From the NCBI GenBank assembly GCA_010094045.1, contig ML986602.1:1-64000 (forward strand): a stretch of DNA of 64,000 nucleotides. The letters run 5' to 3'. The position numbers and the translations under genes are program-made. This DNA comes from Lojkania enalia (taxonomy: Eukaryota > Ascomycota > Dothideomycetes > Pleosporales). This document shows positions 28,201 through 39,315 of the stretch, piece after piece (position 1 is the stretch's first letter; each line of letters starts with the position of its first letter). The notes under the pieces were generated by a model. The model saw only the letters and a program-made list of their open reading frames with translations, had not been told where the DNA came from and did not search any database.

Positions 28201-28639
28201 TCTGTAGATTCTCTAGTCTTCTTTATATTGCCTCTATTCTCCAGCTAATCTATTATAAATAGTTTAGCTTATACTAGTAGTATCTCTTCTATATTTATTA
28301 TTATAGCTAAGATCTTATCCTTGTCTAGGAAGAAGATTATACTATTAAACCTAAAGTATAGTTTTATTAATATAAGAAAGAGGTTAATATATTCTTTCTT
28401 ACCGTTAAACTTTCTTAGTAAAGCTATCTTAACTTATACTTATTATTTAGCTTTAGCTAAATCGGCTCTAGCTATAGCTAGCTCGTATTGTATCTATATA
28501 ATATAGGTCTCCTGTTCCTATACTTTCTATACTATAGTTTCTTCTAGAGCTTGCAGCTTTTAAATTATTATAACTTAACTTTATGATGTAGTAGACATCT
28601 TTAGATAGTTTCTATTCTCTTAACGTTGGGTAGTTATTA

Positions 28640-29179
28640 TATTACTAACCTATATACTACTAGTATATATAATAACTACTATTACAGTTATATATACGCC
28701 GGAGCCTTATTTATATTAGGTTGGTTAGAGGTAGTAGCTTCAGTAAAGAGAGAGTATTAGGTTTACTGGTTCTTCGAATGTAACAAGTATATTTAGAAGT
28801 CTAATAGAGTAATAAGATAAGTCTGTAAGAATAACTATAAAAGATTTAATCTAAGTAAGAAAATCTCCCATCTTATATAGTTAAGTCTAAAACTGCTAAG
28901 CCTAGCTTATTAGGTCTGTTAGGTCTATTAGGTTCGTCCTACTATATCTAACACTTCTACTATAGTTACGTATATAGGTTGTACTATACTTTATCGTCTA
29001 ACCAATTATCTCCCTAGTTTCCATAGTCCTACTACTTACTATCTAATAACTGGTCCTTAATATACTGCTGCCTGTTAATACCCTATTAGTCCTCGTCTAA
29101 GTCGACCTCTACAGTAGCTGATATTAGATTAAGCCCTAGCTATAGAGGTGGTACCTCTTAGCGTTCTATATTTATAACA
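28640..29179 (-). repeat. 5' LTR of element E (540 bp)
   Basis: Partner of 21704-22243. On the element's strand it starts TG and ends in a mutated CA. Confidence 0.9.
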
Positions 29180-29384
29180 GTAACTCGCTTATAAAATACG
29201 TTATAAGTTATTTAATTATAAAAATTTAAAGTTTTTAGTTATTCTAGTTTTTAAATATTATATCTATTTATAGAGTATTCTTTAATATAATTATAATAGT
29301 ATTAATATAGTAGTAGCTTTATATAATTAATAAGATAGATAGTATTAAATTAATAGAAGAGGTAGATTAGACTAAGCTTATAAA

Positions 29385-29555
29385 TATAAGTAGGATAGGG
29401 TAGAGACTATATAGAATAGTATAGATAGATATATTAATAGTACCATTTAATATTACCTTTACCTCTTAGTTAAGGTACGGTAGAAGAATATATAGTATAT
29501 AAGACTGCTTAGTTAAGAACTATATAGCTAATTAGATATATAACCTAAGCTTATA
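29385..29555 (-). repeat. Solo LTR, copy 1 (171 bp, RIP-mutated)
   Basis: Inverted match to 29662-29820 and to 44210-44381. The ends TGTAAGC and GCTTACA read TATAAGC/GCTTATA-like here. Flanking 5-mers (ATAAA, ATATA) do not match perfectly. Confidence 0.7.
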
Positions 29556-29661
29556 ATATACTAGCTAACTTAAGAATTCTATATAATAACTTTTACGTAA
29601 TTAAAATATACTCTAGCATCTCTTAACTAGTTTCTATATAGTTTTAAGTATCTTTTTCAAA

Positions 29662-29820
29662 TATAAGCTTAGGTTATATAGCTGATCAGCTCTACAACCC
29701 TTAACTAAGCAGCCCCATGCACTATATATTCTCCCGCCTTACCTTAACCGAGAGGTCAAGGACATCATTAATAAATCTATTAATACCACCCTATACGGTC
29801 TCCGCCCACTCCTGCTTACA
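29662..29820 (+). repeat. Solo LTR, copy 2 (159 bp)
   Basis: TG...CA type ends (TATAAGC...GCTTACA) and a perfect 5-bp duplication TCAAA at 29657-29661 and 29821-29825. Same family as 44210-44381. It marks the right edge of the AT-rich block. Confidence 0.82.
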
Positions 29821-29825
29821 TCAAA

Positions 29826-32514
29826 CAATACCTCTTTCGTGGTCTAGTTCCAATGACACTAAAGGGATATGCCGGGTACCTAACCAACATTCTAGAAACT
29901 AAATGTACAACATTTTATCATATCCTCCATATATATTGCCATCTATAATGGCTGGTTTGTTTGCAATAGAACCCAATAGGGCTAGTTTTGGAGTCCTACT
30001 CGTACAGCTTGGAGAAGTTTCCCTGTTTTCCAGCTATATACTTTCCTCAAAATGATTTCATATCTTCATCAGTAGCTTAAAGGTTGCTGCCAAGGTTCTA
30101 TGCAAGAGACTTAAAGAGATAACCTGGATCGTGCTTAATGGCCTCTTGAAAGCAGAGGTGTACTTTTGGATATAGCACGTCCTTTCGGGAAGCAAGTTTA
30201 TAACCCTCACATGTGCCATGCGACGGCGCTGTATCCTTTATTATCTTTCAATACTATTGCCCAGTTTCCTCGGTTTCAAAGCAAAACTAAAGGCGAACAT
30301 AGAATTCGACATTGAAGAGGCGAAGCGAGTTCAACCGGCCTTTTGTCAACTCTCGATGCCTCGAATAACCCCCAGGTGCACAGATTAAGCAGAGAAGGGT
30401 TTCGCTTAAAGCGCAAGCTCCCAAGTAGATTCTACGTCGTCAAACCCGCCAAGCTAGCCTTTATGGTTCTTTGAGCACTAGTTCGTCGGGACGGTTAAGT
30501 CAAGCGCTAACATCTAGCAAGTCCTAAAATGAAAGCCCATTTCTGGCTAATTTGCAACAAAAGTTATTCATTGGAACGCGAGATATTACATAATGCGACG
30601 AGACTATACTTGTAGCTGTGAATCGAATTTATAAATAGATTATATGGTCTCAGCTCTTTGCTTGACCTTCGTCTTGCTAGAAATCTGTCCACATCCGTTT
30701 GCTATCATTGGGAATTAAGCCCTGAGAGTTAACAAATGTAAGGTTATGTGAATAGCACGATCCTTATTAAGGACTAGTCATGATATCATGTGATACTAGG
30801 ACAGACAGTATAAAGAGCCTTGATCCTCCATAGATATGAATCAACACAATTTTTCCTCATGCGCCTCGATGAATTACAGCAAGAAGGGTAATGAGGCGGA
30901 ATCCATACCCATCCTTGCGATTCTTACAAGTTTTTCAATAGTACCGTTTGCCATGGCCATAATAAATAAAGTATAACTGTAAAACTTGAGCCAGCTCCTA
31001 CTGCTATTGCAATTCGCTGCAGGTATATATTTCTCAAGCACAGTACTTGGCATTACGGCTTCATCTAAAACTAGCGACAGCGCTTCCAACCAAAAGTGTA
31101 GGTGCAAGTTATTCCTGCGTTGGCACCAATGTACATGCCTTCTCACCTATCACAGACAGAGCGCGCTACACGCGTGCTAGGATAAACGGTACGCAACCTA
31201 AATTACTCAACACGAATTGGCAAATTTCTAGATATTCTTCACTGCGTTATGCGAGCCGGCGAATTCATATAATTTGAGAGGGAACGTTCATATTTATCGA
31301 TCTACTTATCTGGTAGCCAATTGGAGGCAAAGTATCCAAGGGGGCGAATCTTCTACAGAATTCCGTTACGTTTTCGATCCACGATTTTAGTCGGAACGAA
31401 AGATTCGGTCGCATGGCGTCTGGATATAAGAGCAATAAAGAGCTGGCCTAGAAGGTTTAAAAGAATGCTCCAGACAATTGGCTAACGGTCGGCGCCGACC
31501 TCGCATTCCGATCCCTCCAGACGTCAAAAATATAGAAGCCTCGATCAACGTTACTGTTGGGGCCCGATACTAGGGAAGCTATAGCATGCTTTCATCATCC
31601 TGTTTTTGCCACTTTGACTGACTAATAAAACTTTGCTCGCTTGGAAACTTTATTTGGTACTATGGAACGTAGTTTTCATCTACTTCTAGAAGTTTGGATA
31701 TATGTACGGGCTCGCATTACGCACGTGTGTCGCCATTTGTTCCTAATTGAAGCGTAACCTTGGGAATGTACTATTTCCATTTGCCAAACACGTAATCAAA
31801 GTCTCGGGGCCGATTTCAATGCAGCTTCAAGCAACCTCATATTGTCCAGGAAGCCTTGGTCGAATACTGAAACTATTTGGGCAGTCTTCCTATCTATTGT
31901 TAGAATTGTAGTGTTCGTCTACTACCTTCCCGCATCAAAGCTGGGATGAAGGTGTGCCCAAGAGCAAAAGGCACAAAGAAGCGAAAGAGGAAATAGAATA
32001 GGGAGGTGTAGAAATTATAATGCTACTATGACGTTGAATGGAACGCGTGTAAATGAGTGTCAATGCCAGTGTTGGTTATTTTGTCTAACAAGATGAATTT
32101 ATTGGCAATTATTCAAGCGATGGCTTGCATGTTGTACTTGGACTTATTCATTTTAATACGAGCAAGGAAATTTAGCGGATCATCAGCATGGGGAGTAGTG
32201 AGTTAGAAGGAAAGTTCCGTGACATCAAACGTAACTTGAAGGCGATTTGTGCCAACAGCTCTATTGTTTGTGGTCCTGATAGCAATGTCTTACAACTAAG
32301 TTAGCATACGGAAATTATAGACTTATGACATACTGGACTTGCACGAATCTTCCATACTGCTCAATAGTTGGTCGGAACGTACGATTCCCCTCTACCAAGA
32401 CCCCACCATCAAGATCCATCTTGCTAGCCCTGAACAGCTCAATCTCATCGTTTATTGAGATGCATAATACTATAGTGCTAAATTTGCATGCTTCAAGGCT
32501 TAGGCATGCTTTGA
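29826..32514. other. 2.7 kb without a recognisable gene
   Basis: Composition is normal again. Only short frames occur (longest about 90 codons, minus strand near 30874-31146), and none shows a known motif, splice-consistent extension or codon bias. I see no tRNA. It probably holds decayed sequence and distal upstream DNA of the iron transporter gene. Confidence 0.6.
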
Positions 32515-32552
32515 AATGGCTCTACTCCTATTGGTTGGGCTGGATCTGATAA
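32515..32552. promoter_or_regulatory. Candidate CBC-HapX-SreA iron-response site
   Basis: On the minus strand CCAAT (32530-32534), 12 bases, then ATT (32515-32517) fits the CSAAT-N12-RWT pattern known for the CCAAT-binding complex with HapX in Aspergillus. Only 9 bases from the CCAAT box, ATCTGATAA (32544-32552) matches the ATCWGATAA site of the iron GATA repressor SreA. The cluster is about 250 bp upstream of a vacuolar iron transporter start, as in cccA of Aspergillus. The match to both patterns is seen; binding is inferred. Confidence 0.6.
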
Positions 32553-32606
32553 CGGTGAACGAAAGATCTGATATCCGCAACAGTGGTATTCAGTCAAGGA
32601 ACACAG

Positions 32607-32616
32607 TATAAAAAGG
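32607..32616 (+). promoter_or_regulatory. TATA box of the CCC1-like gene
   Basis: TATAAAAAGG lies 191 bases before the start codon and 55 bases after the candidate iron-response site, a fitting place for a core promoter. Confidence 0.55.
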
Positions 32617-32797
32617 TCATGAATATACGTGTCAGATATATCCAGAAAAGTTCTTCCTCGTTTAACACCTCTTAACACCTATCTTTTCAACACCAAGGGA
32701 CTACAGTTCCACCGGTCAAGCATAAAATTGCCCCAATCCCACGCATAACATTGGCATCTTCGTAGTTATCTGATCACAACTACAAGAATTGGACGAC

Positions 32798-33705
32798 ATG
32801 TCGCAAGAAAACATTCCACACATCGAGAGGCGTACTGGTAACGCCGCATTCGTGAGGGATGCCATTATCGGGTTTGCGGATGGATTGACAGTACCATTTG
32901 CGCTTACCGCCGGGCTGAGCAGGCATGTTTGTTATTTTTTTTTATTTTTTAATCTCGCCGGTACTAATTTTCCTTCGTTCAACTCTAATTCAGAATCAAA
33001 CCTACTTTCTTCCACTCTCCCTGAAGCTTTGTTAATACCTTTGCAACTCACTGGATCATTCATAATCTAGGCTAACCAAGCCTCAGTATCGGCTCCTCTC
33101 GCCTAGTTATTATCGGCGGCCTAGCTGAGCTCTTTGCGGGTTCGATATCTATGGGCTTAGGGGCATATCTTGCTGCCCTCACTGAAGCAAAACATTATGT
33201 CGTGGAAGAAAAGCGCGAACGGCGCGAAGTTGAAGAATGCCCCGTGAGGGAAGAAGAAGAGATATATGAAATCTTCGAAGAGTTTCATATCCACAAAGAA
33301 GTGGTACGGCCACTAGTTGAGTGCTTGAAATCCGATAAAGACGCATGGGTGGGCTTCATGATGAAATTCGAGCTTCTGCTTGAACGTCCGCGCACCTCGC
33401 GGTTGTATCTTAGCTCCTTAGCTATGGGGCTAAGCTACTTTTTCGGGGGTCTTGTGCCAATGATCCCATACTTTGCGCTTGTAGACGTAACGCATGCCTT
33501 ATTTGTTTCAATTGGAATCACTGTGGTTATTTTACTGGCGTTCGGATATGTCAAAGCTATCATCACGGGCACAGGTCATAAAGGTGCATTTGTAAGCTCT
33601 CTGCAGACTCTTGCCGTTGGCGTTGTCGCAGCGGGGGCAAGTTATGGCATCGTAAGGGGGATCGAGGGTGTAAAGCCCGTTGGGGATGAAGAAATTGGTG
33701 CGTAG
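32798..33705 (+). CDS. CCC1: Vacuolar iron/manganese transporter, CCC1/VIT family
   Basis: Exons 32798-32922 and 33087-33705 give 247 residues. The family moves cytosolic Fe2+/Mn2+ into the vacuole in exchange for protons. Visible signs are an N-terminal membrane segment with RDAIIGFADGLTVPFALTAGLS, the GGLAELFAGSISMGLGAYLA segment, a Glu-rich cytosolic loop (EEEEIYEIFEEF, near residues 93-105) that in plant VIT1 binds metal, and three more hydrophobic segments toward the C-terminus. The start is the ATG at 32798 inside the MSQENIP run; no upstream ATG is in frame. The intron uses a GC donor (AG|GCATGT) and a CTCAG acceptor, with a CTAAC branch site 11 bases before it; only this splice joins ALTAGLS to SIGSSRLV in frame. 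Iron control is suggested by the upstream site at 32515-32552. Confidence 0.93.
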
Positions 33706-34448
33706 GTAGTCCGGCTAGTGGACCCTCTGGTGGATACTATTTGCTACTCTTATGGGTAATTAAATTCCTGCAAAGAAGAAATCTCATGCAAATTACCCCC
33801 TTATGCTTATGCACTTATACGAGTTATGGACACAAAGTGCATATACGTCAGTAAAGACTACCTTGACCTGAACCAAACAACTATGACGAAGCTATGTCTC
33901 AAATCTCTTATACCAAAAGTCAACATGATAAAGAAAGTTAGATATACAAGTTACCATAGCACTACCAGTAATGGGCGTCTGAGAGCATCACTACGTTCGC
34001 ATTAAATCTAGGCTATGATGAGATCCTCGCGGTCTCATAGATACTCTGATTTTGTAACGCCTATATTCTATTGCGTAACTTTAGCAGTCTCAATTTCCTT
34101 TATATTCTCAACTATAATTTTAGTTATTTGAACATGGAAGCTTCTCATAAACACTTTTTGCTTCTCAGCTATGCCCTCTATCAAACTGCGGAATACTGAT
34201 TGCAGACATAAATTAGGTCAGCGACTAGAGATGTGAGGGGCTCTTAGAATTCGAAGCTATCAGATATAACCAAAGAATTGCATGAGTGATGAGGGAGGTA
34301 GATAGCCTCCTTGAATGCGAATATGCAAGTGATCTTACTAGCAGCATGAAACAAAAAAAAGATACAAGATCGATAAATAGGAAAAGCGAAGGTCTCCGGA
34401 GGAAATATGTAACATGGAATTCTCTTGAAGTAGCTTACAGCGATATTT
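33706..34448. other. 743-bp intergenic region between convergent genes
   Basis: Holds the 3' ends of the CCC1-like gene (+) and the hydrolase gene (-). I see no further gene or RNA in it. Confidence 0.7.
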
Positions 34449-35537
34449 TTACTTTTTCGTCCTTGACAATAACATCTGAAGCTCATCTTCCCAGAGCTTG
34501 GCCTTGATATATGATCCATGCCCAATTGTTTCATTGGAAAGCGGCACGACAACAGCCTTTCCCAAACCCGGTCGCATCTTATGCTGAATAGCATGTTCCA
34601 AAATTCCGAGCTCAGGGGGATTCATCAAGTCATCAGCCGTATTAACTGCAGTCAACGAGGCCTGAATCAAATGAAGACTAGGTTCAGGATTGTAGGAGTA
34701 CGATGAATTCCAAGCAAACAACTGATCATTTGCATCATATTCTGATACATGAGGAAGAAGTTCTTCAACGAACTGATCCATGGCAGCTCTAGTTGGATAC
34801 AGAGTCTGGTAGTCAACAGGTGCTGAGAACATTGTTTGTACGAGAGATAGAGCACCCGAAAGAGCCGTGATCGGTTGGCCCTCGTAGTCGCCTCCATTCC
34901 ATGCTGGGTCAGAACTAATAAGTTCAGTGATGAATTTCCTCCAAAGTCGATTCTGGCCAGCAATTTCCACTGGTAGGCATGCAATAGGCATTAACGCGTC
35001 CATGAAGTCCGGATACATCTCCCCCATAACCCACGAGTGCATGCCACCCATGGAAACACCCATAACCAGCCTCATGTGATTGACGCCGAGGTGCTCGGTA
35101 AGAAGACGGTAGTCCGCGCGCACCATGTCGGCATATTGATAGCTTGGGAATCTGGCACGGAGTCCTGTGTTGCTGGGCTTGCTCGAGTCCCCATGTCCGA
35201 TGCTATCAGGAAGAATGATAAAGTACTTTTGTACGTCTAGGACCTGACCAGGATTGAATAGTACACCCGCAAAATCGTCGTTGAGAAACTGCTCACTCGA
35301 CCCGGTAGTACCGTGGATAATTAAAATAGCATTATTCGTTCCATCGGGATGGACTTGAAGTTCGCCCAATGTTTGGTAGTGGAGCTCAAGCTCATCAAAG
35401 ATTTCGCCGGAGTCGAAAGTGAAGTTTGAGATTACGAATTGGCCTCTTTCGGGGGTTGGCCAAGTTGGCGCTGAGGGTTGAGCGATAATCGGCAAAACTG
35501 CGCCTATGGCTAGAACGTAGAGGGCCCGAAATATCAT
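34449..35537 (-). CDS. Secreted MetX-like alpha/beta hydrolase
   Basis: A single exon of 362 residues. A hydrophobic signal peptide covers about residues 1-19. The fold matches the homoserine O-acetyltransferase (MetX) branch of alpha/beta hydrolases: the oxyanion segment IIHGTTGS (73-80), LPDSIGHGDSSKP (109-121), the nucleophile elbow GVSMGG with Ser162, a likely catalytic Asp in NTADDLMNP (302 or 303) and His340 in TIGHGSY. True Met2/MetX enzymes are cytosolic and larger in fungi, so the signal peptide points to an extracellular hydrolase or esterase rather than methionine synthesis; substrate unknown. Ends convergently with the CCC1-like gene. Confidence 0.85.
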   Translation of the reverse strand: MIFRALYVLAIGAVLPIIAQPSAPTWPTPERGQFVISNFTFDSGEIFDELELHYQTLGELQVHPDGTNNAILIIHGTTGSSEQFLNDDFAGVLFNPGQVLDVQKYFIILPDSIGHGDSSKPSNTGLRARFPSYQYADMVRADYRLLTEHLGVNHMRLVMGVSMGGMHSWVMGEMYPDFMDALMPIACLPVEIAGQNRLWRKFITELISSDPAWNGGDYEGQPITALSGALSLVQTMFSAPVDYQTLYPTRAAMDQFVEELLPHVSEYDANDQLFAWNSSYSYNPEPSLHLIQASLTAVNTADDLMNPPELGILEHAIQHKMRPGLGKAVVVPLSNETIGHGSYIKAKLWEDELQMLLSRTKK

Positions 35538-38500
35538 GTCCTATGGAGCAAATACGGAGCGCGAAGTATATATGATGAAAATTTGGACACTTGATAGTAG
35601 GGTTTACTAGTAGCAGCTTGGCCTAGTTCACACTTTCCATCATGAAGATGTTCTGAGTTTATATACCCCTCCATACATTACTCTCCCATGTCCAACTACA
35701 GTGTACGTACGTATCGGAGCAACTATGTCCATAATTAATGACAGAGAAGGAACATAGTGATTAAATTAGTACGCTCGGCATAAGCCCCAGGCCCCCTTGG
35801 CATAAGCTTCAATCGTATGCTTATTGCCTATTGTGGAATGCGATGCGACTAATGTTTGATGCCTTGCTATTAGCGTGCTACAAGGTACCGTATTCATACG
35901 GATAACTTATTCTCCGCTGAGGAAAATGACAATACCGAAAAAATTCTGCTTGCTAGATGGATATATGTTTAAACTCCACCCTACAACGCTAATCTCAACA
36001 GGTTCCTCAGTAGCTTCCTTTCTACTCATCGATGTAAAATTACTCATAGTCAAGCATATACTTGCTCTTAATAGAATTCGTCCTAGTAGAAAGTTTACGG
36101 CCGTAGAACATATATCATGACAGTAAAAATGCAGATTAGTAGACATAAAAGGTCTTGCGATCCTTACAAGGCGATTCAACGTCGTCATCTGACCGTGCAC
36201 CTTTTCGCCTTGAACGAAATCGCCATCAGTAACTGCATTGTCCAAGCCCCAATAACTGCAAAGTCTTTTCCTAATACTCGGGCCCTCCAATTTAAACAAT
36301 GTTCAATTCCTGTTTCTCTCATCCAGGATTTCATTCTTTGTCAGGGCCGTATAACGGTAAGAATCTCAGACCTCCTTCGCCGGCTTGAATCAGCCCTCTA
36401 GTCTGCAGATTCTATTAGCAATATAATTTCGCCCTGACCCATAGACGGAATGCTATACAGAAATTCTCGAAAACGACATAAAACATCGTGTTTTAGGTGC
36501 AGCATATGTCTCGAGTAGCGTCTGGCAAATGGATATCTTTCGTTGTTCGAAAACACTCGCGTTAGCTTTGTGGATAACAGGCTGTCGAACCCCAGGTTAA
36601 ATTGATAAGTTCGTATATGAGGTGGTTTAGCACATCAGCAATCCAAATACCTTATGTTTTCCTGCTCCAGTACTCAGCGCTCAGCGTTCGTTTGCCACTA
36701 ATGCTATATGCATATTGTTTCGCGTATTGCAACCCAATACCCTTAACATTTGAATAGCTCTACTAGCAAAGTATACTAGACTGCGAATAAATATCCGAGT
36801 TTCCAAAACTTTTAAGACACGTTCAGTAAAATCGTCTTCCGAACACCCTGTCTCGTTTAGTAGTTAAGGCTCTACACTTCTAGGTACGTGAGGACGCAGT
36901 TACGCAAAAGACGATAAGACGCAATGCTGCGGTCCTAAATTGTGTAGAAAATATGTACGGATAATTTAAAGGTCGGGGTTGAAGTGTTATTCGTACCGTC
37001 ATACATGGGATGGATGGCGGAAGGAGGGAAGAGGGAGAGATGTCAAACTTTTAACAAACGAAAGTATATCAAACTAAGTTCTTCAAATTTCCAGGGAGGA
37101 AGAAACTAGATAGGAAAAGACTAGCAGCTTTCATTCCACACCTTAAACTATAATCGTTAATATCTCCCGCAAACGTATTATCCCGACGTTTGTGGGGGGT
37201 AACTCTTCAAGCTCAAGTCACTATCAAGATTTCATCTACCGAGAATTGGTATTCTATTCGGGCTGGATTCGCGCGGAAAATCTTCCTTGGAATCAAAGTA
37301 GATCCCTTCGCAGAAAGATTAAAAATAAAAACACCAATGTTCTTCGATACGTCTAAAGCGCTCATAGATATCGTTCCCTACACCGACACGCCTTATTACT
37401 AGACCCCACATGGAATTATCCCTATGCGCAATAGCCATAATTTTCACATGTATCCCATCGGCTATGGAATGTAGTCTATCACTCTAGAAGTAAAAATCTA
37501 GCTTAAAATCCAGACCGATAAACTGCCCCTTTCTGTCCTCTAAAAAGTGTCGAAGTGTATTGCTGTCATCGAAACTGTCCCGTATCAGGCAGGATCAATT
37601 GCTGAGGTAAATATTGATGTATTGAAGGAGGTTAAATGGCCTGCCTAGCTAGAGGCTAGCAATGGCGAGACAATATAAGCCTGAAAACAGGCCAACTATA
37701 ATAGGACATTAGAAACACGTGACAGAAGCGGACAAATTCCTCAAGAATTGGGCCTTTCATCCTTGATTGTGCGGATAATGGTTTACCGAAAGGATATTCA
37801 CCTCCCCGAATGGTCTCGACCTTCTCAATTGTTGCTAAATCCCTCGTTCTGTGCCTATCGTAAGTAAGAGCTTGTTCACCGGGCCGACGACAGATACTCA
37901 CTGCCGCGGAAGGGCGGGGTATTTTTGTGAGTGTCTCTAAGAGGAGGATAGTACGTATTTAGTCCACAGTAGCCCGCGAATCATGTCTTTCCCCCACAAT
38001 TCTGCATGGTATGTGCAACAAAGATACCGCTGTCAATATTTCCCTACGCTTAGCAGTGCAGGAAAGATATCTAACTCGAAGGAAAGAGTTTCCTTAGCGA
38101 ATTATTCAAGTATCTTATACCATATGCTCAGATAATCTTCGAAATTTCTAGGTTGACTAGTGGGTTTATTGAAATCACGTACTGCGGCGTCTGGCGGGGC
38201 CGAGCATTCACAATCTAATTTCTTCCGGCATTCCCACCTGAATTTAGTTGATGAAAATGAATAATGCGACGTGAAAAAAAAGCGCTCTTGGAGCACCCAT
38301 CCAAGACTGAGGAAAGCTGTCTAATTTAGGAATCCACTCCAATGTTTAATATCTTTTGTGCCTTGACCTCGAACATGAGACCCTTACTCCACCCAAGTAC
38401 TTTATGGGTGATGTGCTGTGGCGAATATTTAGTCAAGCTTTCACCTGAATCGGGGGATGCCGTGGACACAATTGTCAAATACGAATTTCTATAGATGTCT

Positions 38501-38701
38501 ACCATTTTGCCCTCCTAATGTTGCCAGTTGTCCAGATTTTCTTGGATAATGCACAACACATCTATCCAGATGTATTTAATACCAAGGCAATTAGAAATGA
38601 TAATGGCAATTTTGGAATATTGGGGGAAGCTCTTCTCACAAATTATCATGTTTAAAGTTATCTAAGGTCTACGATGTTGTTCAGATAAAGGAGAGGTTCC
38701 C
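35538..38701. other. 3.2-kb gene-poor stretch
   Basis: Only scattered short frames (up to 130 codons at 35907-36299, minus) with no motif I recognise and no convincing exon joins. Composition is not RIP-like. It contains the promoter region of the hydrolase near 35540-35800; the rest looks like decayed or non-coding DNA. Confidence 0.55.
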
Positions 38702-39315
38702 TCAGCAATGGCTAAGGCAATTATAATCCCCTATCTCCTGATCAGTGATTCGTAATCTGACCCGCACAGTCTCTTTTCTTTCAACAATCGGAGTGGGAAG
38801 TAGCGTAATCATATGATCTGCGGCTAATATACACGTTGCATTATTTGAGCCAATGGCCAATGCGACTTGTAACTTCGTCAGATCCTGTATCAAAAATGTT
38901 TCCTTCTAAAAAGCATTTCAGAATAAAACGTTCCAAATAGTCTAATAACCTGAGGTACTCATGTTCATCATGATCTCCAGGATTCTTTGAAAGAATCAAA
39001 TGATCGTTTTCATCACGCCCTCTTACCCACAATCTATAATCACAGTAAAAATCAATTCTTGTCCTACACAAGTACTTTGCGACCGTAGATTCATGCAAAA
39101 ATGCACCAATATATAGCCAAACAAAAAGCAATTCGTGCATCAACTACCAGCCAAAAGGCAGATTTCGCTTGAGATATTCCTAAAGCGGGGCCACGATTGT
39201 ATAAAACATTGATGCTCTTGCATATTTTGCAGGGTGCAGCCTTTTCTATTGCGCTCTCTGGGTAGGCTGGCGTTGATGATGTGGCAAGTCTAAAACCTAG
39301 ACGTTCTATCGGCAA
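38702..39315 (-). pseudogene. Frameshifted remnant of an unknown protein
   Basis: Three overlapping minus-strand frames read as pieces of one protein: 39315-39091 with a CKICKS cysteine pair, 39143-38841 with YLERFILKCFLEGNIFDTGSD, and 38893-38702 with LTKLQVALAIGSNNATCILA. The shift between the last two falls near 38880, where GSDE in one frame continues as LTKLQV in the next, without splice signals. No known domain recognised. A highly spliced real gene cannot be excluded. Confidence 0.4.

Larger units (their letters stand above)
21704..29179 (-). mobile_element. Gypsy retrotransposon E (7,476 bp), RIP-inactivated
   Basis: Two 540-bp LTRs bound it. On the minus strand a zinc knuckle (KGHYIKECLNKKK pattern, near 27690) ends gag. 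The reverse transcriptase has YLDD as YLDN at 25360-25371, and RNase H and integrase follow to about 23700. The flanking 5-mers are GCGAC (21699-21703) and GTAAC (29180-29184), identical apart from two transitions, which fits a target duplication hit by RIP. The site is inside the terminal repeat of transposon C. No intact frame remains. Confidence 0.9.
4195..29201 (-). mobile_element. Fot1/pogo-like DNA transposon C, split by three later insertions
   Basis: The native element is the sum of 4195-4319, 17023-18014, 19866-21703 (which includes a false 1,116-base duplication/gap) and 29185-29201, about 1.85 kb, the usual Fot1 size. Its two ends are inverted repeats about 45 bp long (4195-4240 and the end split by element E) and differ only by transitions; both finish in an ACGT-like end next to TA (4193-4194 and 29202-29203), the expected TA target duplication. 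Reading the minus strand gives the YNFDETGF box (as YNFNKTGF, near 20020-20060), the second catalytic region LLIIDGH (as LLVINSY, near 17840) with its D changed to N, the LLQPLDVGCF box (aspartate kept, near 17700) and a C-terminal zinc-knuckle-like tail near 17040. RIP stops throughout make it inactive. Confidence 0.85.
1..29820. repeat. AT-rich RIP-mutated block of nested transposons
   Basis: The whole stretch is rich in TpA, poor in C and G, and full of TAA and TAG in every frame; no open frame over about 75 codons exists. Translating past the stops still gives recognisable reverse transcriptase, integrase, chromodomain and Fot1-type transposase. Changes against family consensus are transitions (aspartate to asparagine, cysteine to tyrosine, glutamine to stop), the pattern of RIP. 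Composition turns normal at about 29.7-29.9 kb. Individual elements are listed separately. Confidence 0.93.

Noticed and set aside
28321..28506. 61-codon plus-strand frame
   Set aside because: Antisense within element E; no start context or motif.
29717..29902. 61-codon frame similar to one at 44240-44623
   Set aside because: The similarity comes from the shared solo LTR, not from a shared protein.
30874..31146. 90-codon minus-strand frame with LVRIAR, similar to a run in the frame at 35907-36299
   Set aside because: The shared stretch is about 16 bases; too short to support a gene family or repeat.
32493..32678. 61-codon minus-strand frame
   Set aside because: Lies over the CCC1 promoter, with no supporting feature.
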